In this document: positions 17,176 through 24,775 of the stretch, in pieces | Layout of the letters: each line of letters starts with the position of its first letter | Position numbering within the stretch: position 1 is the stretch's first letter | Assembly (NCBI RefSeq): GCF_900116515.1 | Contig: NZ_FPBA01000002.1 | Coordinates: 453,353 to 517,352, forward strand | Direction of reading: 5' to 3' | Source: Geodermatophilus amargosae | GTDB taxonomy: Bacteria; Actinomycetota; Actinomycetes; Mycobacteriales; Geodermatophilaceae | DNA length: 64,000 nt | Program-made: the position numbers and the translations under genes | Notes under the pieces: model-generated | What the model was told of the DNA's origin: nothing | Databases searched by the model: none | What the model saw: only the letters and a program-made list of their open reading frames with translations

Positions 17176-18029
17176 GGCGCGCACGGCCGGAGGTGCTCCC
17201 GCCGGGTCCCACCGAGGTCGACGGCGGGACGGCCGAACTGCTGGGTGACGCCGACCGCGACGGGTCCTGGGTGCTGATGGTCGACGGCACCCCGCAGTCC
17301 CACGTCGACCTCGACGAGCCCGCCCACCTGGAGTTCGAGTACGTCCGCCGGATGGGCCACGTGCTGGACCTGGCCGCGCCGGAGGGCGAGCCGCTCGACG
17401 TCGTCCACCTGGGCGGCGGTGCGCTCACGCTGGCCCGCTACGTCGCGGTGACGCGCCCGGGCTCGCGGCAGCGGGCCGTGGAGCTTGACCAGCGGCTGAC
17501 CGACCTCGTCCGCACGCACCTGCCGCTCCCCCGGGGCGCGCGCGTGCGGGTGCGGGCCGGTGACGCCCGCGCCGGGCTGGCCGCCCTCCCGACGGCGAGC
17601 GCCGACGTCGTCGTCAGCGACGTCTTCGCCGGCGCGCGCACCCCCGCGCACCTGACGACGGTCGAGTACGCCGCCGAGGCGCACCGGGTGCTGCGGCCGG
17701 GCGGGGTGCTGACGGCCAACGTCGCCGACGGCCCGCCGCTGCGCTTCGCCCGGGGCCAGGTGGCCACCCTGTGCGCGGTCTTCCGGCACGTCGGCCTGCT
17801 CGCCGAGCCGGGCACGCTGCGCGGGCGGCGGTTCGGCAACCTCGTGGCGGTGGCCTCGGACGCGGAGCTGCCGGTGTCCGCGTTGACCCGACGTTGCGCG
17901 GGCGACCCGATGCCCGCGCGGGTGGTGGCCGGCGACGACCTCGGCCGGTTCGCCGGGCACGCCCAGCCGGTGCACGACGCCGACGCCGCGCCCTCACCGG
18001 AGCCGCCTCCGGGTGTCTTCAGCCGCTGA
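17172..18029 (+). CDS. Spermidine-synthase-like methyltransferase-fold protein
   Basis: 285 residues. The fold resembles polyamine aminopropyltransferases without membrane helices: DEPAHLEFEYVRRMGHVLDL, VVHLGGGALTLARYVA in place of the GGG loop, VELDQRLTDLVR, and the aspartate-rich catalytic stretch VVVSDVFAGARTP. The gatekeeper residues of true spermidine synthases are not clearly present, so it could methylate or have lost activity. Coupled to the preceding methyltransferase gene. Confidence 0.8.
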   Translation: MRRARPEVLPPGPTEVDGGTAELLGDADRDGSWVLMVDGTPQSHVDLDEPAHLEFEYVRRMGHVLDLAAPEGEPLDVVHLGGGALTLARYVAVTRPGSRQRAVELDQRLTDLVRTHLPLPRGARVRVRAGDARAGLAALPTASADVVVSDVFAGARTPAHLTTVEYAAEAHRVLRPGGVLTANVADGPPLRFARGQVATLCAVFRHVGLLAEPGTLRGRRFGNLVAVASDAELPVSALTRRCAGDPMPARVVAGDDLGRFAGHAQPVHDADAAPSPEPPPGVFSR

Positions 18030-18080
18030 CCAGGGTCTTCCCCGATGTCCGCGGCGGCCGGCCGCGCCTACTGTCGGCGC

Positions 18081-18290
18081 ATGACGTACCCCGCACCCGT
18101 TCCCAGCCGGCTGACCCGCGACTCGCGCAACAAGATGATCGCCGGCGTGTGCGCCGGGATCGCCCGCCGCTACGGCATCTCCACCGGGGGCCTGCGGCTG
18201 GCCTTCGTCGTCTCCTGCGTCCTGCCCGGCCCGCAGTTCATCGCGTACCTGGTCCTGTGGGTGCTGATGCCCCGGGACGACCGCTACTGA
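18081..18290 (+). CDS. PspC domain membrane protein
   Basis: 69 residues. LTRDSRNKMIAGVCAGIARRYG and then LRLAFVVSCVLPGPQFIAYLV (split here) is the PspC pattern of an amphipathic head plus one membrane helix. PspC proteins join envelope stress responses. ATG 18081 has TACTGT six bases upstream, giving a leaderless start and making the longer in-frame start at 18045 unlikely. Confidence 0.88.
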   Translation: MTYPAPVPSRLTRDSRNKMIAGVCAGIARRYGISTGGLRLAFVVSCVLPGPQFIAYLVLWVLMPRDDRY

Positions 18291-18315
18291 CCCGCCGCAC
18301 CCGCGGCGGGCCGGC

Positions 18316-18600
18316 TCACCAGCTGCTGTTGCCGCGTTGGACCCCGCGGACGGCAGGGCGCACGTCGACGAGGTAGACCACGGTGGCGATGACCGCGGGC
18401 AGGCCGAGGAAGCTCATCGGCCCCTGTAGGTAGAGGATCACGGCCGACAGCGCGGTGATCGCCGCCCAGGCCGGCTTGGTGAGCTTGCCGACGGCGACGA
18501 AGCCGGCGGCCGGGCGGATCACGGCGTCGACGAACGCCCAGGCGGCGACCGCGAGCATCACCAGCCGCAGGCCCTCGACGAGCGCGAAGTCGAACCCCAT
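18316..18600 (-). CDS. DUF2516 membrane protein
   Basis: 94 residues, three membrane helices, matching DUF2516 (LVMLAVAAWAFVDAVIRPA, then KLTKPAWAAITALS). The family sits next to hbhA in mycobacteria (Rv0476). Here it lies downstream of the HbhA-like gene on the same strand but is separated from it by a strong terminator. The function is unknown. Confidence 0.8.
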   Translation of the reverse strand: MGFDFALVEGLRLVMLAVAAWAFVDAVIRPAAGFVAVGKLTKPAWAAITALSAVILYLQGPMSFLGLPAVIATVVYLVDVRPAVRGVQRGNSSW

Positions 18601-18668
18601 GCCCGGGAGGGTACTCGCCGGGGGCGACGTCGGGCCGCTCCGACGAGGACCCCCACCCCCGGACATGA

Positions 18669-18705
18669 CAGGGCCCCGGAGCGCAGGTGCAGCTCCGGGG
18701 CCCTG
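18669..18705 (-). terminator. Terminator after the HbhA-like gene
   Basis: CAGGGCCCCGGAG and CTCCGGGGCCCTG form a perfect 13-bp stem with an 11-nt loop, in the gap between the HbhA-like gene and DUF2516. Confidence 0.65.
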
Positions 18706-18769
18706 GTCAGTGGCCCCCTCCAGGGCACCGCCCCGAGCTCGCGAGGGGTGGGGAGGAGGGGGTCCTTCG

Positions 18770-19504
18770 TCAGTCGGTGCTCTTGGTCGTGCGGGTGCGG
18801 GTCACGCGGGCCGAGGTGCCGGTGGCGGCCTTGGTGCGGGCCGCGGTGGTGCGCTTCGCCGGCTTGCGGGCGGCCTTCGCGGTCGCCTCGTCGGCGGCCT
18901 CGGCGGTCTCCTCGATCACGGCCTTGGCCTGCTCGGCGGCCTGGTCGACGACCTTCTCCGCCTTGGCGGCGGCCTTGGTGGTCTTGCCGGCGGCCTTCTG
19001 GACCAGCGAGGTGACCTCGTTCGAGGCCTCGTTCACGACCTCGGCGGTCTCCTGGATGGCGTCCTCGACGACGTCCTCGACCTTGTCGACGGCCTGCTCG
19101 GTGCGGACCACGAAGCGGCGGACGCCGGGCTGGCGGCGCAGCTCCTGCAGGACGTCGGCGCCGCGCTCGGCCAGCTGCTCGACGGCGGCGTTGGCCTGGG
19201 TGCGGGCCTGCTCGACCAGACCGGCGACGGTGCTCACGACCGTGTCGGGACGGACGGCGACGGCCAGCTGACGGCTGTTCTCGCGGGCCTGGGCGACGGC
19301 CTGCTCGGCGCGGGTGCGGGCCTCCTTGGTGGCCAGGTCGACCTGGACCTGGGCCTCGCCGGGAAGGGCCTCGGCGCGGGTGCGCAGCGTGGCCAGGACG
19401 GTGCGGGCCTGCTCGACGGCGAGGTCACCGGCGCCGACGGCGACGAGGAGCGGGCGGCGGCTGCGCTCGGCAACCTGCTCGAGCAGGGTGGTGGCGGTGG
19501 TCAT
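18770..19504 (-). CDS. HbhA-like coiled-coil protein with Lys/Ala-rich tail
   Basis: 244 residues. Residues 1-190 form a long amphipathic helix/coiled coil (VEQARTVLATLRTRAEAL, DVVEDAIQETAEVVNEAS). The tail from about 195 is Lys/Ala/Thr-rich (AARKPAKRTTAARTKAAT), like the heparin-binding tail of mycobacterial HbhA or a histone-like tail. No signal peptide is seen. Its place between the XRE regulator and DUF2516 copies the Rv0474-Rv0475-Rv0476 order. The ATG overlaps the regulator's stop (ATGA). The role may be adhesin, cytoskeletal or nucleoid-related; context cannot decide. Confidence 0.82.
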   Translation of the reverse strand: MTTATTLLEQVAERSRRPLLVAVGAGDLAVEQARTVLATLRTRAEALPGEAQVQVDLATKEARTRAEQAVAQARENSRQLAVAVRPDTVVSTVAGLVEQARTQANAAVEQLAERGADVLQELRRQPGVRRFVVRTEQAVDKVEDVVEDAIQETAEVVNEASNEVTSLVQKAAGKTTKAAAKAEKVVDQAAEQAKAVIEETAEAADEATAKAARKPAKRTTAARTKAATGTSARVTRTRTTKSTD

Positions 19505-20040
19505 GCGGACTCCTTGGAGGGATTCGGGTCGGGTGCGGGCGGGACGCCCGGTGCGGTGCCGGCGGTGCGCGCGGGGCTCGGCGGGGTGCCCGAGACCGCG
19601 TACTCACGGACGTAGGTCTCGTACAGCTCGATCAGCACGGCCTTGTGCCGCTCGGAGAGCTGGTCGTCGGACCGGATGGCCGCGACCGTGTCGGGGTTGC
19701 CGGCCCGCCGGTCGAGGATGCCCGCCTGCTCGTAGAGCGACTCGGCGGAGATCTTCAGACCCCGGGCGATGGCGGCGAGGATCTCCGCCGACGGCTTGCG
19801 CAGCCCCCGTTCCACCTGGGACAGGTAGGGGTTGCTCACGCCCGCGGTGCGGGCGAGCTCGCGCAGGGACACCCGGGCCGCGCTGCGCTGCTCCCGGATG
19901 TACTCACCCACCTGCGAGCGCACCGCCGAGACCTGCTGGGCCTCGGCCGCGACGGTCTCCGCGACGCTGCCGGCGAGGAGGTCCACCTTCTCGCGGACCG
20001 ACCTCACCTGACCGCTCACGAACTCGCCGGGGGTCTGCAC
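19501..20040 (-). CDS. XRE-family regulator upstream of the HbhA-like gene
   Basis: 179 residues from GTG 20040. A helical N-terminal extension (EKVDLLAGSVAETVAAEA) precedes an XRE helix-turn-helix (VSLRELARTAGVSNPYLSQV, about residues 72-91) and an acidic/proline-rich C-terminus. The start was chosen because a good promoter, TTGCAG, 17 bp, TACCGT, ends seven bases before GTG 20040, giving a leaderless mRNA. The TTG at 20076 is then upstream of transcription. The promoter lies within two TGCTAGCA palindromes, suggesting autoregulation. Confidence 0.85.
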   Translation of the reverse strand: MQTPGEFVSGQVRSVREKVDLLAGSVAETVAAEAQQVSAVRSQVGEYIREQRSAARVSLRELARTAGVSNPYLSQVERGLRKPSAEILAAIARGLKISAESLYEQAGILDRRAGNPDTVAAIRSDDQLSERHKAVLIELYETYVREYAVSGTPPSPARTAGTAPGVPPAPDPNPSKESA

Positions 20041-20047
20041 GTACTCG

Positions 20048-20076
20048 ACGGTAACCAGGGGTGCTAGCAACTGCAA
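20048..20076 (-). promoter_or_regulatory. Promoter TTGCAG-17-TACCGT of the XRE/HbhA operon
   Basis: On the minus strand TTGCAG is separated by 17 bp from TACCGT, and the -10 ends seven bases before GTG 20040. One TGCTAGCA operator falls in the spacer. Confidence 0.6.
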
Positions 20077-20091
20077 GCGGTCCTGCTAGCA
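20062..20091. promoter_or_regulatory. Paired TGCTAGCA palindromes (candidate operator)
   Basis: The self-complementary octamer TGCTAGCA occurs at 20062-20069 and again at 20084-20091, 22 bp apart (two helical turns). One copy is between -35 and -10, the other just upstream of -35. A natural binding site for the XRE protein it precedes; no other regulator is nearby. Confidence 0.5.
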
Positions 20092-20140
20092 CCGGCCCGT
20101 GAGTCCTCTCACACCCGGCGTGTCGCCGTCCGCCCGCAGG

Positions 20141-21109
20141 TCAGCCGGCGAGGACCGCTGCGGGCCGGACCTCGCCGACGACGCCGTCGCCGCCGGTCAC
20201 GGGCGTGACGGTCCACGGGGCCAGCAGGTTGGCGTCGACCCCGAGGCGGCGCAGCGCGGCGGCGAGCAGCGGCGCCCGGCCACGGTCGCCGCCGTCGTCG
20301 AGCTTGTAGGCGATCGCGCCGCGGCCGGGCAGCGCGGCGACGTGCACGCCGTCGGCACCGCCCTTCACGAGCAGGCCGGGGACGGCGGTCATGAGCTCGG
20401 TGTCGTCCCGGCCGGTGCCGGCGACGTACCAGGGGTGGGCGCGCATCGCGTCGGCGACGGCTCGCTCGGGGCTCCCCGGCTCCGCGTCGACCAGCGAGCG
20501 CAGTCCGCGCGCGAGCCCGGTGAGCGACAGGCCGTGCTGCGGCGCACCGCACCCGTCGACGACGACCGCGGCCACCTGCTCCCCCGCCGCCTCGCCGAGC
20601 CGCGCCTCGATCGCCTGCTGCAGGGGGTGCTCGCGGTCGAGGTAGCCCTCGGTCGGCCAGCCCGCGGCCACGCAGGAGGCCAGCATCGCGGCGTGCTTGC
20701 CCGAGCAGTTGAAGGCCAGCCGCTCGGGCTCCCTGCCGGCGACCTGCCAGGCGGCGCGGGTCGGCTCGTGGCCGGGCAGCGCGGGCGGGCAGCCCAGCGC
20801 GTCGGGACCCAGGCCGGCAGCGTCGAGGATCCCCGCGGCGACGTCGCGGTGGCCGTCCTCACCGGCGTGCGAGCCGCCGGCGATGGCGAGCTCCTCGCCC
20901 GAGCGAGGCTGCCAGCCGGCGGCGAGGTAGGCGGTGGCCTGCACCGGCTTGTTCGACGAGCGCGGCAGGACCGGGCGGGCGACGTCGCCGGCCGACCAGC
21001 GCACCGCGCCGTCGGGACCCAGGACGACGACCGCGCCGCGGTGCACGGACTCCAGGAACCCCGAGCGCCAGACCTCCACGAGGACCGGTGCGTCGGGCCA
21101 TGACGACAT
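20141..21109 (-). CDS. L-asparaginase II family protein
   Basis: 322 residues, the PF06089 type (Rhizobium etli asparaginase), unrelated to E. coli AnsA/B. Visible conserved parts are RSGFLESVHRGAVVV, the catalytic region PRSSNKPVQA (Ser-x-x-Lys), FNCSGKHAAML (SGKH), and VVDGCGAPQHGLSL. It would release ammonia and aspartate from asparagine. The ATG at 21109 follows GGAG by five to six bases. It is monocistronic. Confidence 0.88.
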   Translation of the reverse strand: MSSWPDAPVLVEVWRSGFLESVHRGAVVVLGPDGAVRWSAGDVARPVLPRSSNKPVQATAYLAAGWQPRSGEELAIAGGSHAGEDGHRDVAAGILDAAGLGPDALGCPPALPGHEPTRAAWQVAGREPERLAFNCSGKHAAMLASCVAAGWPTEGYLDREHPLQQAIEARLGEAAGEQVAAVVVDGCGAPQHGLSLTGLARGLRSLVDAEPGSPERAVADAMRAHPWYVAGTGRDDTELMTAVPGLLVKGGADGVHVAALPGRGAIAYKLDDGGDRGRAPLLAAALRRLGVDANLLAPWTVTPVTGGDGVVGEVRPAAVLAG

Positions 21110-21125
21110 CCGAGCTCCCTCTCGG

Positions 21126-21176
21126 CCTCCCTGCAGGGGCCCACCGCGGGCCTGCGAGCGGTGGGCGGCAGGGAGG
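21126..21176 (-). terminator. Long interrupted hairpin downstream of rsiG
   Basis: Outer arms CCTCCCTGC / GCAGGGAGG and inner arms CCCACCGC / GCGGTGGG make a stem of 17 paired bases with a small bulge, starting eight bases after the rsiG stop. Probable terminator of the fur-ygfZ-rsiG direction. Confidence 0.6.
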
Positions 21177-21183
21177 TCCTTGC

Positions 21184-21753
21184 TCAGTGCCGGCCCTCGT
21201 CGGCCAGCAGGGCGGCGACGTCGGCCTCGCCGCTGCGGTAGCGGCGGGCCAGCTCCCCGGCGAGGGCGTCCATCACCTGCTGCACGCCGCGGCGCCGCTC
21301 CGACAGCGACCCCTCGGCGGCGGCGAGCGCGCGGGCGGCCCGCTCGAGGTCGGCGTCGGGGAGGCCCGCCACGTCGGACAGGTCGACGTCGGGGGTCAGG
21401 CCGTGCACCCAGGACTCGTAGACCTCGGGCGCGGCCGGCTGCACCGTCTGGTGCCGGCCCAGGCCGTGCGCGGGACCGCGGCCCTTCTCGGCGAGGATCT
21501 CCGGCAGCAGGTCCACCAGCGAGCGCCCGTCGTGCTCCGCGCGGCGCTGCAGCTCGCGGCGGACGATGTCCAGCCGGCCCTGCAGCAGCCGCCGCGTGTA
21601 GGAGAGGTTGACCTCCTCCTGCTCGGCGCGCCGGCGCAGCCCGCGCACCTCCCCCATGGCGCGGGACTCCACGCCCTCGAGGAGGCCGGGGTCGAGCAGC
21701 GCGTCGACGGCCGCACCGCCGGCGGGCGTCGGGGAGGGGCTCACGGAGGTCAC
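21184..21753 (-). CDS. rsiG: RsiG-type c-di-GMP-binding anti-sigma factor
   Basis: 189 residues, mostly helical. The signature E(x3)S(x2)R(x3)Q(x3)D, known from Streptomyces RsiG as the c-di-GMP contact motif, occurs twice with exact spacing: E47/S51/R54/Q58/D62 and E147/S151/R154/Q158/D162, one per helix of an antiparallel hairpin. In Streptomyces, RsiG loaded with c-di-GMP sequesters the sporulation sigma factor WhiG. The WhiG/FliA-type partner is not in the window. GTG 21753 overlaps the ygfZ stop (GTGA). Older annotation would call it an aerial mycelium formation protein. Confidence 0.88.
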   Translation of the reverse strand: MTSVSPSPTPAGGAAVDALLDPGLLEGVESRAMGEVRGLRRRAEQEEVNLSYTRRLLQGRLDIVRRELQRRAEHDGRSLVDLLPEILAEKGRGPAHGLGRHQTVQPAAPEVYESWVHGLTPDVDLSDVAGLPDADLERAARALAAAEGSLSERRRGVQQVMDALAGELARRYRSGEADVAALLADEGRH

Positions 21754-22859
21754 CGCCCGATGGTGGCAGACCGGACCGCGCGGACCCGGTCGCGGGCCGC
21801 CGCCCGGGTGTCGTCGACGGCCGCCGCGGCGTCGTCGGGGTCGATCGACGCGCGCGAGCCGCCCACGGTCAGGTCGGCGTCGGGGGCCACCGACTGCTTG
21901 ACCAGCGCGAGCGCGACGACGCCGAGCTCGTGGTGGCGCACGACCGTGCCGGTGCGGCCCACCTCGCGGGCGCCGTTCAGCACCGGGGTGCCGGGGGCGG
22001 AGAGGTCCTCGCTGACGCCGTCGAGGTGGAGCAGGACCTGCCGCCGCGGCGGGCGGCCGAGGTTGTGCACGCGCGCGACGGTCTCCTGTCCGCGGTAGCA
22101 GCCCTTCTCGAGGTGGACGGCGCTGCTCAACCACTGCAGCTCGTTGGGGATGGTGCGGTGGTCTGTGTCGACGCCGAGCCGCGGCCGGCGGGCCTCGACG
22201 CGCAGCGCCTCGTAGGCGTCCAGCCCGGCGGGGGCGGCGCCCACGGCGGTGAGCGCGTCGGCGCGGGCGGCGACGTCGGCGCGGGGCACGAGCAGGTCGA
22301 ACGCCGTCGCGCCGCCGTCCCCGAGGGGCGGCATCCGGCGCACCCAGCCGCCGTCGGGCAGGGCGGTGACGGCGTACGGGGCCTCCGGCACGGGCAGTCC
22401 GGCGGCGGCGAGCACCTCCGGCGCGCGCGGGCCGACGAGGGACAGCAGCGCCCGGTCGGCGGTGACGAGCGCGGGCTCGACGCGGAGCAGGAAGCGCATC
22501 CGGTCGAGGAAGGTCTGCAGCGCCGCGCCCGTGCCCGGCTCGACGTCGGCCCAGGTGGTGCCGCCGAGCTCGGCGAGGACCAGGTGGTGCTCGACGTGGC
22601 CGTTCGGGGACAGCACCAGCGCCTCGGCGCCGGTGCCGTCGGCGAGCCGCTCGAGGTGCTGGCTGGTCAGGTTGTGCAGCCAGGTCAGCCGGTCGGCGCC
22701 GGGGATCGCGAGCACGTCGCGGTCGCTGCGGTCGACGAGACCGGCGCCCTCGGCGAGCAGCCGCTGCTCGCGCAGGGGGTCGCCGTGGTGGGCGGCGACG
22801 GTCGTGCCCTCGGCGAGGACGGCCCCCGGTCGCGTGGCCAGCGGGGAGGTGGTGGTCAT
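21750..22859 (-). CDS. ygfZ: YgfZ/GcvT folate-binding protein
   Basis: 369 residues. The YgfZ signature with its reactive cysteine, KGCYRGQE, lies at about residue 246, following a GcvT-like N-terminal domain (LTWLHNLTSQHLERL). YgfZ helps repair or assemble some Fe-S enzymes using tetrahydrofolate. ATG 22859 is 10 bp from the Fur-family stop; rsiG overlaps its 3' end, so fur-ygfZ-rsiG look like one transcript. Confidence 0.92.
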   Translation of the reverse strand: MTTTSPLATRPGAVLAEGTTVAAHHGDPLREQRLLAEGAGLVDRSDRDVLAIPGADRLTWLHNLTSQHLERLADGTGAEALVLSPNGHVEHHLVLAELGGTTWADVEPGTGAALQTFLDRMRFLLRVEPALVTADRALLSLVGPRAPEVLAAAGLPVPEAPYAVTALPDGGWVRRMPPLGDGGATAFDLLVPRADVAARADALTAVGAAPAGLDAYEALRVEARRPRLGVDTDHRTIPNELQWLSSAVHLEKGCYRGQETVARVHNLGRPPRRQVLLHLDGVSEDLSAPGTPVLNGAREVGRTGTVVRHHELGVVALALVKQSVAPDADLTVGGSRASIDPDDAAAAVDDTRAAARDRVRAVRSATIGR

Positions 22860-22869
22860 GACTGCTCCG

Positions 22870-23325
22870 TCACTCCTGGGGTGTCCCGGACTCTCGACAG
22901 CGGCGGCACGTGCCCGACAGCGCGACGTGCCCCACGTCCAGGGTGAAACCCAGGTCGGCGGCCAGACGTTCCGCCGCCTCCTCCAGCAGCGCCGGGTCGG
23001 CCGAGGAGATCTCCCCGCAGGAGGCGCAGACGACGTGCAGGTGCGGGTGCTCGGAGGCGTGGTAGACCGGCGCGCCCTTGCCCAGGTGCGTGTGCCAGAC
23101 CAGGCCGAGGCGCTCGAGCAGCTCCAGCGTGCGGTAGACGGTCGAGGTGTCCGGAGCCGCGCCGCCGGGCCCGGCCTGTTCGCGCAGTCGCGCGCCGATG
23201 GCCTCGGGCGTGGCGTGGTCGAGCTCGGCGACGGCGGCCAGGACCTGCTGGCGCTGCGGCGTCAGCCGCAGGCCCTGGGCCCGCAGCCGCTCGGCCAGCG
23301 GGGCCGGACCGGGCTCGGTCGTCAC
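22870..23325 (-). CDS. Fur-family metalloregulator
   Basis: 151 residues. N-terminal winged helix (RLTPQRQQVLAAVAEL, TSTVYRTLELLERLGLV). The metal-binding half has HPHLHVVCASCGE and a C-terminal CRRC pair, forming the structural CxxC...CxxC zinc site. It could be a Fur, Zur or Nur paralogue; residues seen do not settle it. GTG 23325 is preceded by TAGGCT seven bases upstream. First gene before ygfZ and rsiG. Confidence 0.9.
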   Translation of the reverse strand: MTTEPGPAPLAERLRAQGLRLTPQRQQVLAAVAELDHATPEAIGARLREQAGPGGAAPDTSTVYRTLELLERLGLVWHTHLGKGAPVYHASEHPHLHVVCASCGEISSADPALLEEAAERLAADLGFTLDVGHVALSGTCRRCRESGTPQE

Positions 23326-23331
23326 ACCGCC

Positions 23332-23337
23332 GAGCCT
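23332..23337 (-). promoter_or_regulatory. -10 element (TAGGCT) of the Fur-family gene
   Basis: On the minus strand TAGGCT lies about seven bases before GTG 23325, giving a leaderless start. Confidence 0.45.
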
Positions 23338-23398
23338 AGGAGGACCTCCGTGCCCGCCACACCCCGCACGCCCGGCGCGGGTCCCTGCGGCGAGGCCG

Positions 23399-24775
23399 TC
23401 AGGAGACCGCGCTGCGGGCGCCGGCCAGCACCCGCTCGAGCGACTCCAGGTGGCGGTCGGGGATGGCGTGCCCGCCGCGCGGCGGGAGGAACCGCGCGAC
23501 GGTCGCACCGGTCACCTCGGCGGCGGCCGCGGCCTCGGCGCCCAGCTCCCGCACGACCGGCGCGTCGCCCCACGACCGGCTGGCCGCCAGGTGGGCCATC
23601 GCCGCGGCGCTCTCCGCGCGCTCGCCCACGCAGTCGAACGGCTTCTCCGTCGCCCACAGCTTCCGGAACCCGTCGGCCAGCGAGGGGTCGGCGAGCGGGT
23701 TGCCGCCGAACATCCCCTCCGCCTCGGCCGGGGTCAGGAAGACCGCGAAGCAGAGGAAGGTGAACAGGCACTTGTCGCAGTGCAGGCACCAGCGCTGCTC
23801 GGCCTGCCCGCCCAGGTGCCGCTGGGTGTAGGAGCGGTTGCAGCTGAGGATGTCCGCGCGCAGCGGCAGCGCGGCGACGGCGGCCACGGTGGCCAGCTCC
23901 GACAGCTGCCGGGTCAGGCTGAAGTACCCGGCGCCGACCTCGGTGGCGGCCGCGGCGAACAGGCGCTCGAACTCGTAGGACTTCGAGTACTGGTGGTTCA
24001 CGCTCGCGCCGTCGACGGTGAGCGTCTCCTCGTCGGCCGACCGCTCGTTGGCGAACACCACCGGGTCGTAGCCGCCGAGGACGGCGACCAGCGTGGCGAT
24101 CGAGGAGTTGATCGCGGTCACCGGCACGTGCCCGTTGAGACCGCCCTGCGCCGTCCGCTCGGCCAGCAGCGGGTCGAGCCTGCGCCGGACCTCGACCAGC
24201 GGGACACCGGCCGCGCGGGCGACGTCGCGCTGGGCGCCGGTCGGGTTGACCGCCAGCGCCGTCCCGTCGGGGATGACGACGAGCGCCAGGGCGGAGTCCT
24301 TGCCGCCGCCCACCGGCAGCAGCGCGCCGCGCCCGCCGCCGGCCGGGGCCGGTCCGGGCTCGCGCACCTCGACGTCGAACTCGACGCGGTGTGGCACCGG
24401 GAGCCGGTTCACCGCGGCGAACTCGCCGAGCCCGTGCGTGTAGGCGGCCTGCGCGACGGCGAGCTGCGCGGCGGTGAGCGGCCGCTCGACGGTGACCCGG
24501 CCGGGCGCGGCGAGCTTGTAGTAGCTGGTGCCCATGACCAGGTGCACCAGGTCCAGCGCGGCGTCCAGCTGCGCGGGCGCCGGGCCGTTCAGGAACGTCG
24601 GGTCGAGGGTGAGCCGCTCGGTGAACTCGTCGTCGCCGAGCCGGTAGGTGAAGGCGGCCTCGCCGGTCGCGGGGTCCAGGGACCGGCCGGCGACGACGAA
24701 CGCGCCGGTGTCACGGACGCCCGGCTCAGAGCGCACGGACGCACTCGGCGCCGGCGTCGACGAGGATCTGCTCAT
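23399..24775 (-). CDS. murL: UDP-MurNAc-L-Ala-L-Glu epimerase MurL
   Basis: 458 residues from ATG 24775; a GTG at 24736 (445 residues) is also possible. It resembles the MurL family, which converts the terminal L-Glu of UDP-MurNAc-L-Ala-L-Glu to D-Glu. Visible features are LLPVGGGKDSALALV (a PP-loop-like nucleotide site), VFANERSADEETL, the tail of cysteines SCNRSY, RWCLHCDKCLF, and FDCVGERAES. Its start overlaps the 3' end of murD2, matching the known murD2-murL pair of Xanthomonas and some actinobacteria. This gives D-Glu for peptidoglycan without a glutamate racemase. Confidence 0.85.
   Translation of the reverse strand: MSRSSSTPAPSASVRSEPGVRDTGAFVVAGRSLDPATGEAAFTYRLGDDEFTERLTLDPTFLNGPAPAQLDAALDLVHLVMGTSYYKLAAPGRVTVERPLTAAQLAVAQAAYTHGLGEFAAVNRLPVPHRVEFDVEVREPGPAPAGGGRGALLPVGGGKDSALALVVIPDGTALAVNPTGAQRDVARAAGVPLVEVRRRLDPLLAERTAQGGLNGHVPVTAINSSIATLVAVLGGYDPVVFANERSADEETLTVDGASVNHQYSKSYEFERLFAAAATEVGAGYFSLTRQLSELATVAAVAALPLRADILSCNRSYTQRHLGGQAEQRWCLHCDKCLFTFLCFAVFLTPAEAEGMFGGNPLADPSLADGFRKLWATEKPFDCVGERAESAAAMAHLAASRSWGDAPVVRELGAEAAAAAEVTGATVARFLPPRGGHAIPDRHLESLERVLAGARSAVS

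Noticed and set aside
20040..20076. TTG 20076 as start of the XRE regulator
   Set aside because: A good promoter (TTGCAG-17-TACCGT) lies between this TTG and GTG 20040, so the TTG would not be transcribed.
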